Source of the DNA: F23-B02 sp963632825
GTDB taxonomy: Bacteria; Bacillota; Clostridia; Oscillospirales; Oscillospiraceae
Direction of reading: 5' to 3'
Length of the DNA: 29,069 nt
NCBI GenBank assembly: GCA_963632825.1
Contig: CAVGWF010000020.1
Location: 1 to 29,069 of the forward strand
Shown here: piece by piece, positions 1-8,084 of the stretch
Layout: each line of letters starts with the position of its first letter
Numbering within the stretch: position 1 is the stretch's first letter
Translations under genes and position numbers: made by a program
The notes under the pieces: generated by a model
Database searches by the model: none
What the model was told of the DNA's origin: nothing
What the model saw: the letters and a program-made list of their open reading frames with translations, nothing else

Positions 1-101
1 ACCCCTGGCGGGCGTTACCCGCTATCCTTGCCCTATGGAGCCCGGACTTTCCTCATTCACTTCCTTTCGGAATGTGCCCGCGGTCGTTCGGCTCACTCAT
101 C
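1..101 (-). ncRNA. rnpB: RNase P RNA, 5' part (runs off the left edge)
   Basis: RNA component of ribonuclease P, which removes the 5' leader of pre-tRNAs. Read on the minus strand, the stretch contains the conserved bacterial core GAGGAAAGTCCGGGCTCC (rev. comp. of about 38-55), preceded by GAGTGAGCCGAACGACCG and followed by AGGGCAAGGATAGCGGGTAA. This is the P1-P4 5' half of the molecule. The 3' half lies outside the window. The 5' end is set at about 100-102 from the promoter at 107-135; it is an estimate. Confidence 0.93.
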
Positions 102-106
102 TGTGT

Positions 107-135
107 ATTTTAAACATTTATAAGAGTTAAGTCAA
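107..135 (-). promoter_or_regulatory. sigma-A promoter of rnpB
   Basis: On the minus strand TTGACT (135-130), a 17-base spacer and TAAAAT (112-107) sit just upstream of the RNase P RNA 5' end, giving a start of transcription near 100-102. The fit in hexamers and spacing is close to consensus. Confidence 0.85.
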
Positions 136-147
136 TAGAAAAATTTC

Positions 148-176
148 TTGTCAATGCTCCATGAAAGCCGTATAAT
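148..176 (+). promoter_or_regulatory. sigma-A promoter of the murD operon
   Basis: TTGTCA (148-153), a 17-base spacer and TATAAT (171-176). Start of transcription is expected near 183, with GGAGG at 188-192 before the murD ATG at 200. Its -35 lies only 12 bases from the -35 of the oppositely oriented rnpB promoter. Confidence 0.85.
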
Positions 177-199
177 ATATTGGATATGGAGGAAAACTT

Positions 200-1591
200 A
201 TGACTTTAAATGAATATATCGACTCTGTTAAGGATAAAAGGATCGGCGTTATCGGCATTGGCGTCAGCAATACTCCGCTTATAAAAAAGCTGCTCAAGGC
301 CGGATGTCATGTTACGGCTTGCGATAAGCGCAGCCGGCATGAGCTCGGTGAGGAATACGACACTCTATCGGCGCTCGGCGCCCGATTCAGTCTCGGCGAG
401 AGCTATCTCGATGACCTTGATTTTGAAATAATCTTCCGTACACCGGGGCTCATGCCGTTTGATAAGCATCTTCAGGCCGCCGTTGAGAACGGGGCTCAGC
501 TCACCTCGGAGATGGAGCTTTTCATGCGCCTCTGCCCGTGCAAAATATTTGCTGTGACCGGCAGCGACGGCAAGACGACCACAACAACTATAATTTCCGA
601 GCTTTTGAAAGCACAGGGATACACCGTGCATCTTGGCGGAAATATCGGCAGACCGCTTCTGTGTGATGTTGACGATATGACATCGGATGATGTTGCCGTT
701 CTTGAGCTGAGTTCCTTCCAGCTGCACAGTATGGTGTGCAGACCAGATGTTGCCGTGATAACCAACATTTCGCCAAACCATCTCGATAAGCACAAGGATT
801 ATCAGGATTACATAGATGCCAAAAGCGCGATTTTCGCGAATCAGCAGGCAGGGGATAAGCTTGTTTTAAACAGTGAGAATGAATATTCCCCCTACTATGC
901 GAAGAAAGCAAGATCATCCATAGCGTATTTCAGCCGCAAATCAAAGCCTGAAAACGGTGTGTATTTCGCTGACGGCATAATATACCGCGTCAAAAGCGGT
1001 GTTTCGTTACCGATAATGAACGCGGACGATATAAGGCTCCCGGGAACGCACAATCTTGAAAACTATATGGCCGCCTTCGCCGCGACCGAAGGCTTTGTCA
1101 GTGATGATACCTGCGTAGGTATCGCGAAAAGCTTTGCGGGAGTTGAGCATCGCCTTGAGCTGGTGCGCATTTTAAACGGCGTAGCATTTATAAACGACTC
1201 CATCGGAACGAGTCCGACCCGCACTGCGGCAGGACTTCACGCTCTGAAGACAAAGCCGATCCTCATCGCCGGAGGGTATGATAAGCATATTCCCTTCGAC
1301 GGGCTCGGCGACGAGATCTGCAAATATGCAAAGGCCTTATATCTGACCGGAAACACATCCGATAAGATATACGATGCGGTCGTAAATTCAAAATACTATA
1401 CCGGTCAGATACCCATAGTTAAAATTGACGGTTTCAAAGAAGCTGTGCTTGCGGCTGCGGGCTCTGCTCACTCGGGCGATATAGTTCTGCTGTCACCCGC
1501 ATGTGCGGCATTTGATAAATTTAAAAACTTTATGGAACGCGGAAAATACTTTAAGCAAATAGTTATGGAGCTGCCAGATGAATGTAAATGA
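200..1591 (+). CDS. murD: UDP-N-acetylmuramoylalanine--D-glutamate ligase
   Basis: Cytoplasmic Mur ligase that adds D-glutamate to UDP-MurNAc-L-Ala in peptidoglycan precursor synthesis, using ATP. The 463-residue length is usual for the family. Visible parts are an N-terminal Rossmann-like UDP-binding domain (GVIGIGVSNTPL, about residues 16-27), the ATP-binding P-loop GSDGKTTTTT at about 121-130, a central segment with SSFQL and NISPNHLDKH, and a C-terminal ligase domain with FINDSIGTSPTRT and AGGYDK. The start ATG has GGAGG 7 bases upstream. The gene leads an operon; its last 14 bases overlap the next gene, which suggests translational coupling. The family is clear; MurD rather than MurC/E/F is supported by the HLDKH and AGGYDK motifs. 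Confidence 0.95.
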   Translation: MTLNEYIDSVKDKRIGVIGIGVSNTPLIKKLLKAGCHVTACDKRSRHELGEEYDTLSALGARFSLGESYLDDLDFEIIFRTPGLMPFDKHLQAAVENGAQLTSEMELFMRLCPCKIFAVTGSDGKTTTTTIISELLKAQGYTVHLGGNIGRPLLCDVDDMTSDDVAVLELSSFQLHSMVCRPDVAVITNISPNHLDKHKDYQDYIDAKSAIFANQQAGDKLVLNSENEYSPYYAKKARSSIAYFSRKSKPENGVYFADGIIYRVKSGVSLPIMNADDIRLPGTHNLENYMAAFAATEGFVSDDTCVGIAKSFAGVEHRLELVRILNGVAFINDSIGTSPTRTAAGLHALKTKPILIAGGYDKHIPFDGLGDEICKYAKALYLTGNTSDKIYDAVVNSKYYTGQIPIVKIDGFKEAVLAAAGSAHSGDIVLLSPACAAFDKFKNFMERGKYFKQIVMELPDECK

Positions 1592-2825
1592 TATAAAACC
1601 GGAAGTTTTTGCCCTTGCCGAGCAGGTTGAAGCACAGCTTGCTGATAAATTCAGACAAATCGACAAGGTCGCCGCTGAAAATACGCAGAAGGTAATGGCT
1701 GCGTTTCAGGACAACAGGGTGTCTGACGCGTGCTTTGCCGGAACCACCGGCTATGGCTATGATGATTTGGGCAGGGAAGTGCTCGACAAAGTATATGCAC
1801 AGGTTTTCCGCACCGAAGCGGCGCTTGTCCGCATCGGCTTTGTAAACGGTACCCACGCTCTGTCCGCGGCGCTTTTTGCAATGCTCAAGCCGGGGGATAC
1901 ACTGCTGTCCGTTACCGGACTGCCTTATGATACGCTCAGAAATGCCATCGGTATTGAGGGCGATTGCCACGGTTCACTGAAATTCTACGGTATAAACTAT
2001 AAGCAGGTCGATCTTAAAAACGGTGCGCCTGACCTCGACTCTATAAAAGCGGCTGTTTCAGACAATTCGGTCGCTGCCGTTTTGATACAGCGTTCACGCG
2101 GATATGAAAACAGAAAAGCGCTCTCGGCCGAGGAAATAGGAGAGATATGCACGGTTATAAGGTCCGTATCTCCGCAGGTACGGATCATGGTCGATAACTG
2201 CTACGGCGAATTTACCGGCGAGCATGAGCCTACGGAATACGGCGTTGACCTTATGGCAGGTTCACTTATCAAAAACCCCGGCGGCGGTCTTGCTCCCACC
2301 GGCGGCTACATAGTCGGCAAAAAGGAGCTTGTCGACAATGCGGCCATGCGTCTTACAACGCCGGGAATTGGCGGTGAATGCGGCGCTACTATGGGCAATA
2401 ACCGCCTTCTGTTTCAAGGACTCTTTATGGCGCCGCACATCGTCGCTCAGGCTGTAAAAACTGCGGTTTTCTGCTCGGCGATGATGAAAGCTATAGGCTT
2501 TGGATCGTCTCCTTCTCCCGAGGATGAGCGAAACGACATAATTCAAATGGTGACCCTAAATGACTCTGAAAACATGAAAAAATTCTGTCGTGGTATTCAA
2601 GCGGGAGCACCGGTCGATTCTTATGTTACTCCCGAACCGTGGCAGATGCCGGGCTACAGTGTGCCGGTCATAATGGCGGCAGGCGCATTCATACAAGGCT
2701 CATCCATCGAGCTGTCTGCCGACGGTCCCATGCGTGAGCCGTACACCCTGTATGTTCAGGGCGGCATCACATATGAATCCGGAAAACTCGGAATATTGAT
2801 GGCCGTAAACGAAATGCTCAGCTGA
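1578..2825 (+). CDS. PLP-dependent enzyme of the methionine gamma-lyase/'aluminium resistance' family (YnbB-like)
   Basis: A 415-residue fold-type I pyridoxal-phosphate enzyme, similar to B. subtilis YnbB and the Pfam Met_gamma_lyase group. The likely Schiff-base lysine is K232 in SLIKNPGGG, with the PLP-ring aspartate in IMVDNCYGEF (D206) and the phosphate-binding segment VNGTHALSAALF near 89-100. The family is often annotated as aluminium resistance or methionine gamma-lyase; the true substrate is not established and cannot be read from the sequence. The ATG at 1578 lies inside murD, so the two are probably coupled. A 29-base gap separates it from yunB. Confidence 0.85.
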   Translation: MNVNDIKPEVFALAEQVEAQLADKFRQIDKVAAENTQKVMAAFQDNRVSDACFAGTTGYGYDDLGREVLDKVYAQVFRTEAALVRIGFVNGTHALSAALFAMLKPGDTLLSVTGLPYDTLRNAIGIEGDCHGSLKFYGINYKQVDLKNGAPDLDSIKAAVSDNSVAAVLIQRSRGYENRKALSAEEIGEICTVIRSVSPQVRIMVDNCYGEFTGEHEPTEYGVDLMAGSLIKNPGGGLAPTGGYIVGKKELVDNAAMRLTTPGIGGECGATMGNNRLLFQGLFMAPHIVAQAVKTAVFCSAMMKAIGFGSSPSPEDERNDIIQMVTLNDSENMKKFCRGIQAGAPVDSYVTPEPWQMPGYSVPVIMAAGAFIQGSSIELSADGPMREPYTLYVQGGITYESGKLGILMAVNEMLS

Positions 2826-2854
2826 ATAGTGCATATAATACATGGGGTGGTCTC

Positions 2855-3514
2855 ATGTATCGTCATAGGCGCAAGCCGCGTTATGTCCACAGCGAGGACG
2901 GTGGAAGTCATAAAAGGCGCATTGCCGCAGGGCTGTTTATACCGGTTTTTATTGGTCTCCTAACTGTGATAAGCTTTTTTCTGAGCGAACTGTCAACACA
3001 GATGGCAGTATCAGATGCCACCGATATCGTAACAAAAACCGTGAACGACTCGATAAACGGTGTTATCGGTCAGGGAATATACGGCTTTGATTACTTTATC
3101 AATGTCGATAAGGACGAAAGCGGCAATGTTACGGCGATAACGAGCAACATGGCTCACATCAACAAGTTATCCACCGACATACTCAACAGTGTTATCAAAT
3201 CCACAGACAACGGCGTGCTCAGTATTGAAATACCCATTGGAAACCTAAGCGGGATAAATCTTCTTCTGAATAAAGGACCCGATGTCAGAGTCGATATTAT
3301 AATGCTCACCTCATCGCGCGTAGATTTCCGCAACGAGGTCATATCCTGCGGCATAAATCAGGCAAAATACCAGTTAGTGCTTGAGGTGACGATAGATATT
3401 GATATTCTGGTGCCGTGGGGAACAGAGAGCGCAACTACAGTCACCGAGGTTATAGTTGCCGATACGGTCGTTGTCGGCAGAGTACCAAATACATATTTTA
3501 CTATGGAGAATTGA
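2855..3514 (+). CDS. yunB: Sporulation protein YunB
   Basis: A 219-residue membrane-anchored protein of the spore-specific YunB family, made in the mother cell under sigma-E in B. subtilis; its molecular role is unknown. A basic N-terminus (residues 1-23, rich in R/K/H) precedes one hydrophobic segment at about 24-46. The rest is a predicted extracytoplasmic beta-rich domain with the family-typical IPIGNLSGINLLLNKGP and LVPWGTESATTVTEVIVADTVVVGRVP stretches (positions about 130-146 and 189-213). Start ATG is preceded by GGGGTGG at 2844-2850. It lies between two housekeeping genes, with only two bases before ligA, so some vegetative transcription is expected. I see no convincing sigma-E promoter directly upstream. 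Confidence 0.88.
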   Translation: MYRHRRKPRYVHSEDGGSHKRRIAAGLFIPVFIGLLTVISFFLSELSTQMAVSDATDIVTKTVNDSINGVIGQGIYGFDYFINVDKDESGNVTAITSNMAHINKLSTDILNSVIKSTDNGVLSIEIPIGNLSGINLLLNKGPDVRVDIIMLTSSRVDFRNEVISCGINQAKYQLVLEVTIDIDILVPWGTESATTVTEVIVADTVVVGRVPNTYFTMEN

Positions 3515-3516
3515 GC

Positions 3517-5493
3517 ATGGATGCTAAAACCGAAATAGAAAAGCTTAGAACCGAGATCGAATATCATAACAAGCTTTATTATGTTGATGATGCTCCGGTG
3601 ATTTCAGATTATGACTATGACATGCTTATGGTTAGACTCATGAAGCTTGAGGAGGAGCATCCTGAGCTCATTACACCCACATCGCCAACTCAGCGCGTAG
3701 GCGGCAAGGCTCTGTCACAGTTTATGCAGGTGCGGCATCAGGTACCGCTGGAAAGCTTAAGTGATGTTTTTTCCTTTGATGAACTTGCCGATTTCGGCAT
3801 GCGGATGGATCAGGCGCTTGGCAATGACCGCGTTTTCTGCGTAGAGCCCAAGGTGGACGGACTTTCGATGTCGCTTGAATATGAAAACGGATATTTCGTT
3901 CGCGGCGCAACTCGCGGCGACGGTCTTGTAGGCGAAGATGTAACGGAAAATCTGCGTACCGTCAGAAGCCTCCCGATGCACCTTATTGACGCTCCGGCGC
4001 ACCTCATCGTACGCGGTGAGGTGTATATGTCAAAAAGCGTTTTCAACGAGCTCAATGCCGTGCGCGAGATAAACGGCGAGGCACTGCTCGCAAATCCACG
4101 CAACGCCGCAGCCGGCTCTATACGCCAGCTCGACCCCAAGGTCGCCGCATCACGAAAGCTGGATATCGTTTGTTTTAATATGCAGTTTTCCGACGGAGCA
4201 CCGTATGAGACTCATTCGGAAACGCTCGATGCAATGAAGCATATTGGCTTTCCTGTCATTCCGTATAAGCTGTGCGGCAGCATAGACGAATGCTGCGGGT
4301 GCATTGACCGGATAGGGCAGTCCAGAGGCAGCTTTGGGTATGACATTGACGGTGCAGTCATTAAAATAAACTCTCTTCATCAGCGCTCCGTGCTCGGCAG
4401 CACAGCTAAATTTCCGAGATGGGCAGTTGCATATAAATATCCTCCGGAGAGGAAGGAGAGCCGCGTTACCAATATAGTCGTTCAGGTAGGACGCACCGGA
4501 GTTCTTACTCCAAAGGCGGTGATCGAGCCTGTCAGACTTGCCGGTACTACGGTCAGCAACGCCACCTTGCACAATCAGGATAACATTGAAAAGCTCGATA
4601 TACGGATAGGGGACACCGTTCTCGTTCAAAAGGCCGGCGAGATAATACCGGAGGTTCTCTCCGTCAATAAATCCAAGCGTCCAGAGGGTACGGTGCCGTT
4701 TAAAATGCCCGACATTTGTCCGGAGTGCGGAGCACCGGTCGTAAGAGATCCGGACGGAGCAGCTTTGCGATGTACTAGTCCGGAGTGCCCGGCACAGAGG
4801 CTGCGGAACCTTGCGCACTTTGCGTCCCGTGAGGCAATGGATATAGAGGGACTCGGTATATCCGTTTGCCAGCTGCTCATAAGCAGCGGGCTTGTGAGCA
4901 GCCCTGCAGATCTGTATTCGCTAAATGCTCAGGATGTTGAACAGCTTGAACGCATGGGTAAGAGATCTGCCGAAAACCTTATAAATGCCATCGAAAAGAG
5001 CAAGAGCGCCGGTCTGTCGCGGCTGATATGTGCATTCGGAATAAGGCAGGTTGGTCAAAAAGCCGCAAAGACTCTGTCGGCGCACTTTGGAACGCTTGAT
5101 AAGCTTATGGCCGCAACCGAGCAGGAGCTAACAAGCATTTCGGATATCGGAGGAGTAACGGCGGGATTTATTACCGAGTGGTTTTCACTACCTCAGTCGC
5201 AGCATCAGATCCGTCTGCTGCGCGAGGCAGGAGTGTCATTTAAGAGCACGGAAATCGTGAAGGATACTCGATTTGCCGGAAAGATCTTCGTCCTGACCGG
5301 CGAGCTGAACGGATATAAACGCGATGAAGCCGCCCGGATAATTGAAGGCTTCGGCGGCAAGGCGTCGTCCTCGGTGTCCAGAAAAACCTCGTATGTCCTT
5401 GCCGGTGAAAATGCCGGGAGCAAGCTTAAAAAAGCAAGCGAACTGGGGATTGCTATAATATCGGAAGAACAGTTTAATGAAATGATACAGTAA
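3517..5493 (+). CDS. ligA: NAD-dependent DNA ligase LigA
   Basis: Seals nicks in duplex DNA using NAD+, acting in Okazaki fragment joining and repair. The 658 residues show the full family layout: N-terminal Ia domain (YHNKLYYVDDAPVISDYDYD), adenylation domain with the nucleophile K112 in EPKVDG, OB fold, a four-cysteine zinc finger (CPECGAPV...CTSPECPAQR, about residues 403-429), helix-hairpin-helix repeats, and a C-terminal BRCT domain from about 585 (FAGKIFVLTGELNGYKRDEA). I chose ATG 3517 because GGAGA at 3505-3509 precedes it and the protein then begins like other LigA proteins; a longer open frame from 3415 overlaps yunB and adds 34 unlike residues. It is the last gene of the operon. 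Confidence 0.97.
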   Translation: MDAKTEIEKLRTEIEYHNKLYYVDDAPVISDYDYDMLMVRLMKLEEEHPELITPTSPTQRVGGKALSQFMQVRHQVPLESLSDVFSFDELADFGMRMDQALGNDRVFCVEPKVDGLSMSLEYENGYFVRGATRGDGLVGEDVTENLRTVRSLPMHLIDAPAHLIVRGEVYMSKSVFNELNAVREINGEALLANPRNAAAGSIRQLDPKVAASRKLDIVCFNMQFSDGAPYETHSETLDAMKHIGFPVIPYKLCGSIDECCGCIDRIGQSRGSFGYDIDGAVIKINSLHQRSVLGSTAKFPRWAVAYKYPPERKESRVTNIVVQVGRTGVLTPKAVIEPVRLAGTTVSNATLHNQDNIEKLDIRIGDTVLVQKAGEIIPEVLSVNKSKRPEGTVPFKMPDICPECGAPVVRDPDGAALRCTSPECPAQRLRNLAHFASREAMDIEGLGISVCQLLISSGLVSSPADLYSLNAQDVEQLERMGKRSAENLINAIEKSKSAGLSRLICAFGIRQVGQKAAKTLSAHFGTLDKLMAATEQELTSISDIGGVTAGFITEWFSLPQSQHQIRLLREAGVSFKSTEIVKDTRFAGKIFVLTGELNGYKRDEAARIIEGFGGKASSSVSRKTSYVLAGENAGSKLKKASELGIAIISEEQFNEMIQ

Positions 5494-5500
5494 CAGTTAT

Positions 5501-5537
5501 CCCGAGCAATGATTCGCTTATTGCTCGGGAATTTTTA
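5501..5537 (+). terminator. Rho-independent terminator after ligA
   Basis: Perfect 10-bp stem CCCGAGCAAT (5501-5510) / ATTGCTCGGG (5520-5529), 9-base loop, followed by AATTTTTACC. It ends the murD-ligA operon 7 bases after the ligA stop codon. Confidence 0.92.
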
Positions 5538-5546
5538 CCTTTATTA

Positions 5547-5573
5547 ACATATTCGGCACATCCTCCATAGAAT
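5547..5573 (+). promoter_or_regulatory. Possible sigma-E promoter of the cotJ operon
   Basis: CATAGAAT (5566-5573) matches the sigma-E -10 pattern CATAnAnT, and ACATATT (5547-5553) resembles the -35 pattern. The spacer of 12 is about two bases shorter than usual, so the -35 assignment is doubtful. Sigma-E control is expected because cotJ is a mother-cell operon in B. subtilis. Confidence 0.4.
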
Positions 5574-5597
5574 GAATTGCAAAGGAGGACTGCACGA

Positions 5598-6041
5598 ATG
5601 GATGACAACAACGGCTGCGGATATAAAAACGGATCATTGCCTGAATGTGCATCACTTGCAATGGCATATGTCCCTATGCAGCAATCGGTTGAGCCGGTAT
5701 ATAACACGGCTCAGGCACTCAGCCGCGGGACGCTTTTCCCGGGACTTGACCTGCCGTTTATGAGTATGATTAACACCGGTGATCTGACCGGTACGCCATT
5801 AGGAGAGATAATGGCACTTGATTTTGTTGCTCACGAGCTTTCACTATATCTTGATACTCACGGCGATGATGATGAAGCGTTTGCGTTATATAAGAATATT
5901 CTCAATCTATCCACAACCGCAAAAGAAAAGTATGTCAAGCTGTACGGTCCATTGACTCACGCAGACCTTGGTCAGGCGCAGAGCTACACATGGCTCAAAA
6001 ACCCGTGGCCATGGGATTATTGCGGTAAAACGGAGGGCTGA
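5598..6041 (+). CDS. Fused spore coat proteins CotJA-CotJB
   Basis: A 147-residue protein containing two spore coat proteins normally encoded by separate genes. Residues about 18-54 (LAMAYVPMQ...PVYNTAQALSRGTLFPGLDLPF) match the clostridial CotJA pattern, and residues about 70-144 (LDFVAHELSLYLDTHGDDDEA ... YGPLTHADL ... NPWPWDY) match CotJB. Both halves keep their characteristic motifs, joined by a short linker (MSMINTGDLTGTPLGEI, 55-71). The start ATG 5598 follows an ideal AAAGGAGG at 5581-5588. No separate CotJB start with a ribosome site is visible, although M72 lies near the normal CotJB N-terminus. CotJ proteins assemble in the inner coat with CotJC, encoded 2 bases downstream. Confidence 0.85.
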   Translation: MDDNNGCGYKNGSLPECASLAMAYVPMQQSVEPVYNTAQALSRGTLFPGLDLPFMSMINTGDLTGTPLGEIMALDFVAHELSLYLDTHGDDDEAFALYKNILNLSTTAKEKYVKLYGPLTHADLGQAQSYTWLKNPWPWDYCGKTEG

Positions 6042-6043
6042 AT

Positions 6044-6607
6044 ATGTTTGTATATCAGAAAAAGCTGCAATATCCCGTGAAGATAACAAATCCCAATCCC
6101 GCACTTGCCAAGTTTATTATAACGCAGTACGGCGGTCCGGATGGAGAATTAGGTGCATCTCTTAGGTATTTAAGTCAACGCTACAGNNNNNNNNNNNNNN
6201 NNNNNNNNNNNNNNNNNNNNNAAATGGTCGCAGCGATCGTGCATCAGCTGACACGGAGGATGACTCCGGAGGAAATCAAAAAAGGCGGCTTTGAGTCATA
6301 TTTTGTAGACCACACGGCCGGCGTTTATCCACAGTTTGCTTCAGGAACACCGTGGACGGCAGCTACAATGCAGGTAACCGGCGATGTTATAAGCGATCTG
6401 AGCGAGGATATGGCAGCAGAGCAGAAGGCACGCACAACCTACGACAATATTCTCAGACTTTCCGATGATCCTGATGTTAACGACGTTATAAAATTCCTGC
6501 GTGAGCGTGAGGTGGTTCACTATCAGCGCTTCGGCGAAGGTCTCAGAAACACGGTTGAGAAGCTCGACTCCAAGAACCTTTACGCCGTAAATCCAGCCTT
6601 TGACTGA
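6044..6607 (+). CDS. cotJC: Spore coat manganese catalase CotJC, interrupted by an assembly gap
   Basis: Ferritin-like dimanganese catalase of the spore coat. The N-terminus (VYQKKLQYPVKI...LAKFIITQYGGPDGELGASL) and C-terminal two-thirds (AAIVHQLTRRMTPEEI, YFVDHTAGVYPQFASG, QKARTTYDNILRLSDDPD, REREVVHYQRFGEG) match CotJC end to end. Metal ligands in the later helices remain visible (AAEQKARTTY and REREVVHYQRF). The 35 N at 6187-6221 remove the segment that usually carries the EE..HxE ligand motif. The frame continues through the Ns, but family comparison suggests the true gap is about nine codons longer. GGAGG at 6032-6036 supports ATG 6044. Confidence 0.92.
   Translation: MFVYQKKLQYPVKITNPNPALAKFIITQYGGPDGELGASLRYLSQRYXXXXXXXXXXXXXMVAAIVHQLTRRMTPEEIKKGGFESYFVDHTAGVYPQFASGTPWTAATMQVTGDVISDLSEDMAAEQKARTTYDNILRLSDDPDVNDVIKFLREREVVHYQRFGEGLRNTVEKLDSKNLYAVNPAFD
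6187..6221. other. Assembly gap (35 N) inside cotJC
   Basis: Thirty-five undetermined bases. The base pair AA just after the gap fits a GAA glutamate codon before the conserved methionine, as expected for the E-M-(I/V)-A motif of CotJC. Confidence 0.98.
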
Positions 6608-6611
6608 AAAA

Positions 6612-6637
6612 GTTCCCCCATCGAAAGATGGGGGAAC
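6612..6637. terminator. Bidirectional terminator between cotJC and the symporter gene
   Basis: Perfect 10-bp stem GTTCCCCCAT (6612-6621) / ATGGGGGAAC (6628-6637) with a six-base loop. On the minus strand it is followed at once by TTTTTC, on the plus strand by a looser T-rich tract, so it can end both convergent genes. Confidence 0.88.
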
Positions 6638-6662
6638 ATGTTTATACTGACCTTTTCTTTTT

Positions 6663-7904
6663 TTATTTTGCTGCCTTGACCTTTTTCTCGCGCTCAACTC
6701 GGGAGATCCACATTGCCGCGGTAGCGTCGCCGGTGATGTTAAGCGTGGTACGACCCATGTCGAAGAGCTTATCGACACCTGCAACTATCGCAATACCCTC
6801 AACAGGCAGACCGACGGACAGAAGAACCATCGAAAGCATTATCATACCTGCACCGGAGATACCTGCAGTACCCACGGATGCGAGAGTCGCAGTGAGAACG
6901 ATCATTGCCATCTGGCCGAGGGTGAGGTCAACGCCGTAGCAGCAGGCGATGAACACGGCGCAGACTGCCTGATAGATAGCGGTACCGTCCATGTTGATCG
7001 TTGCGCCCAGAGGCAGAACGAAGGAGCTTATCTCGGGCTCCGCACCCATGTTGTTGCAGCATTCAATGTTAACAGGGAGAGTTGCATTCGAAGATGTGGT
7101 GGTGAATGCAGTGAGCATTGCGGGAGCAAGCCCCTTGAAGAAGGCGAGGGGGCTCATGCGGGACAGGAACTTGATGCTGATGCCGTATACGATAAGCACA
7201 TGCAGGATGTAGCCGATGTAGGCAACGCCTATGACAAGAGCCAGCGAGCCGACGACCTTTGCGCCGTTTACGGCGACAACGTCAGCCATGAGGCAGAACA
7301 CGCCGATCGGGGTGAGGTTGATGATCATCATGAGGATCTTCATGGTGACTTCGTTCATGCAGTTTACGAGGTCGCCGATCTTCTTACCCTTTTCGCCGGC
7401 GGCAAGTATGCCGGCGCCGAAGAATATTGCAATGACGATAACGGGCAGCATGTCCATCTCTACCATAGGTTTGAGCAGGTTATCCGGGAAAATGCCGACT
7501 ATAACATCCATAACCTTGGGAGTCTCATTTGCTGTGTACTCAAGCGAGGATGTTACGCTTGAATCAAGAACAGGAAAGTAGCCCTTGAACAGATTGACGA
7601 CGACGAGACCGATGACAACGGCTATCGCGGTCGTGCACATGTAGTAGACAAAGGTCCTTGCACCGATGCTGCCGACGCGCTTGAGGTCGTTGAGCGAAAC
7701 GACGCCGTCACAGATCGAGAACAGAACTACGGGAACGACCATGAACTTGAGCAGGTTTATGTATATCGTTCCGAAGGGCTTGAGGTAGTCTGTCGTAAAG
7801 GTGCTTTCAGGGGCGGCCAGAAGAAACACGAAGCCGACCAATATGCCGGCGAACATTGCGATGATTATCCAACCGGCTAAGTTGATTTTACTTTTTTTCT
7901 GCAT
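6663..7904 (-). CDS. Dicarboxylate/amino acid:cation symporter (GltP/DctA family)
   Basis: A 413-residue inner-membrane secondary transporter of the DAACS family (glutamate, aspartate or C4-dicarboxylates with Na+ or H+). It shows the family's serine-rich hairpin TTTSSNATLP (268-277), NMDGT (304-308) in TM7, and DKLFDMGRTTLNITGD (378-393). D382, R385, T386 and N389 correspond to the substrate and cation site of GltPh; the arginine argues for an acidic substrate rather than neutral amino acids. The start ATG at 7904 has GGAGGA upstream; an in-frame extension to 8006 adds 34 unlike residues and lacks a ribosome site. It stands alone between two terminators. A promoter should lie in 7920-7990 but I see only weak matches. 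Confidence 0.92.
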   Translation of the reverse strand: MQKKSKINLAGWIIIAMFAGILVGFVFLLAAPESTFTTDYLKPFGTIYINLLKFMVVPVVLFSICDGVVSLNDLKRVGSIGARTFVYYMCTTAIAVVIGLVVVNLFKGYFPVLDSSVTSSLEYTANETPKVMDVIVGIFPDNLLKPMVEMDMLPVIVIAIFFGAGILAAGEKGKKIGDLVNCMNEVTMKILMMIINLTPIGVFCLMADVVAVNGAKVVGSLALVIGVAYIGYILHVLIVYGISIKFLSRMSPLAFFKGLAPAMLTAFTTTSSNATLPVNIECCNNMGAEPEISSFVLPLGATINMDGTAIYQAVCAVFIACCYGVDLTLGQMAMIVLTATLASVGTAGISGAGMIMLSMVLLSVGLPVEGIAIVAGVDKLFDMGRTTLNITGDATAAMWISRVEREKKVKAAK

Positions 7905-8027
7905 TGTAATTCCTCCAAAAAAATAATGAAAATATATTATCACACTATATGCCGCTTGACTATAGGTAATAATAAACCTTAACAAAGTCTTTACGCCATG
8001 TTGCACAATTTCTGCTTATATTTGTTA

Positions 8028-8070
8028 AAAAAACAGCCGCTATTTTAGCCAATTTGCATAAATAGCGGCT
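8028..8070 (-). terminator. Terminator after the PPi-phosphofructokinase gene
   Basis: On the minus strand an 11-bp perfect stem AGCCGCTATTT (8070-8060) / AAATAGCGGCT (8045-8035) is followed by GTTTTTTTAAC. It lies 15 bases after the stop codon of the phosphofructokinase gene. Confidence 0.92.
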
Positions 8071-8084
8071 TTTGGGGCGTTGCT

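Noticed and set aside
2831..2840. CATATAAT as a sigma-E or sigma-A -10 before yunB
   Set aside because: No -35 at the right distance, and the resulting start would fall within the ribosome site of yunB.
3415..3516. Longer ligA start at 3415
   Set aside because: The extra 34 residues are translated from yunB sequence in another frame; ATG 3517 has a ribosome site and the normal LigA N-terminus.
4150..4818. 222-codon open frame on the minus strand inside ligA
   Set aside because: It is antisense to a full-length, well-conserved ligA, has no family resemblance or ribosome site, and is explained by the codon bias of ligA.
7921..7990. Promoter of the symporter gene (TATAGT or GATAAT as -10 on minus)
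   Set aside because: Possible -10 elements exist but each lacks a recognisable -35 at 16-18 bases, so no promoter is called.
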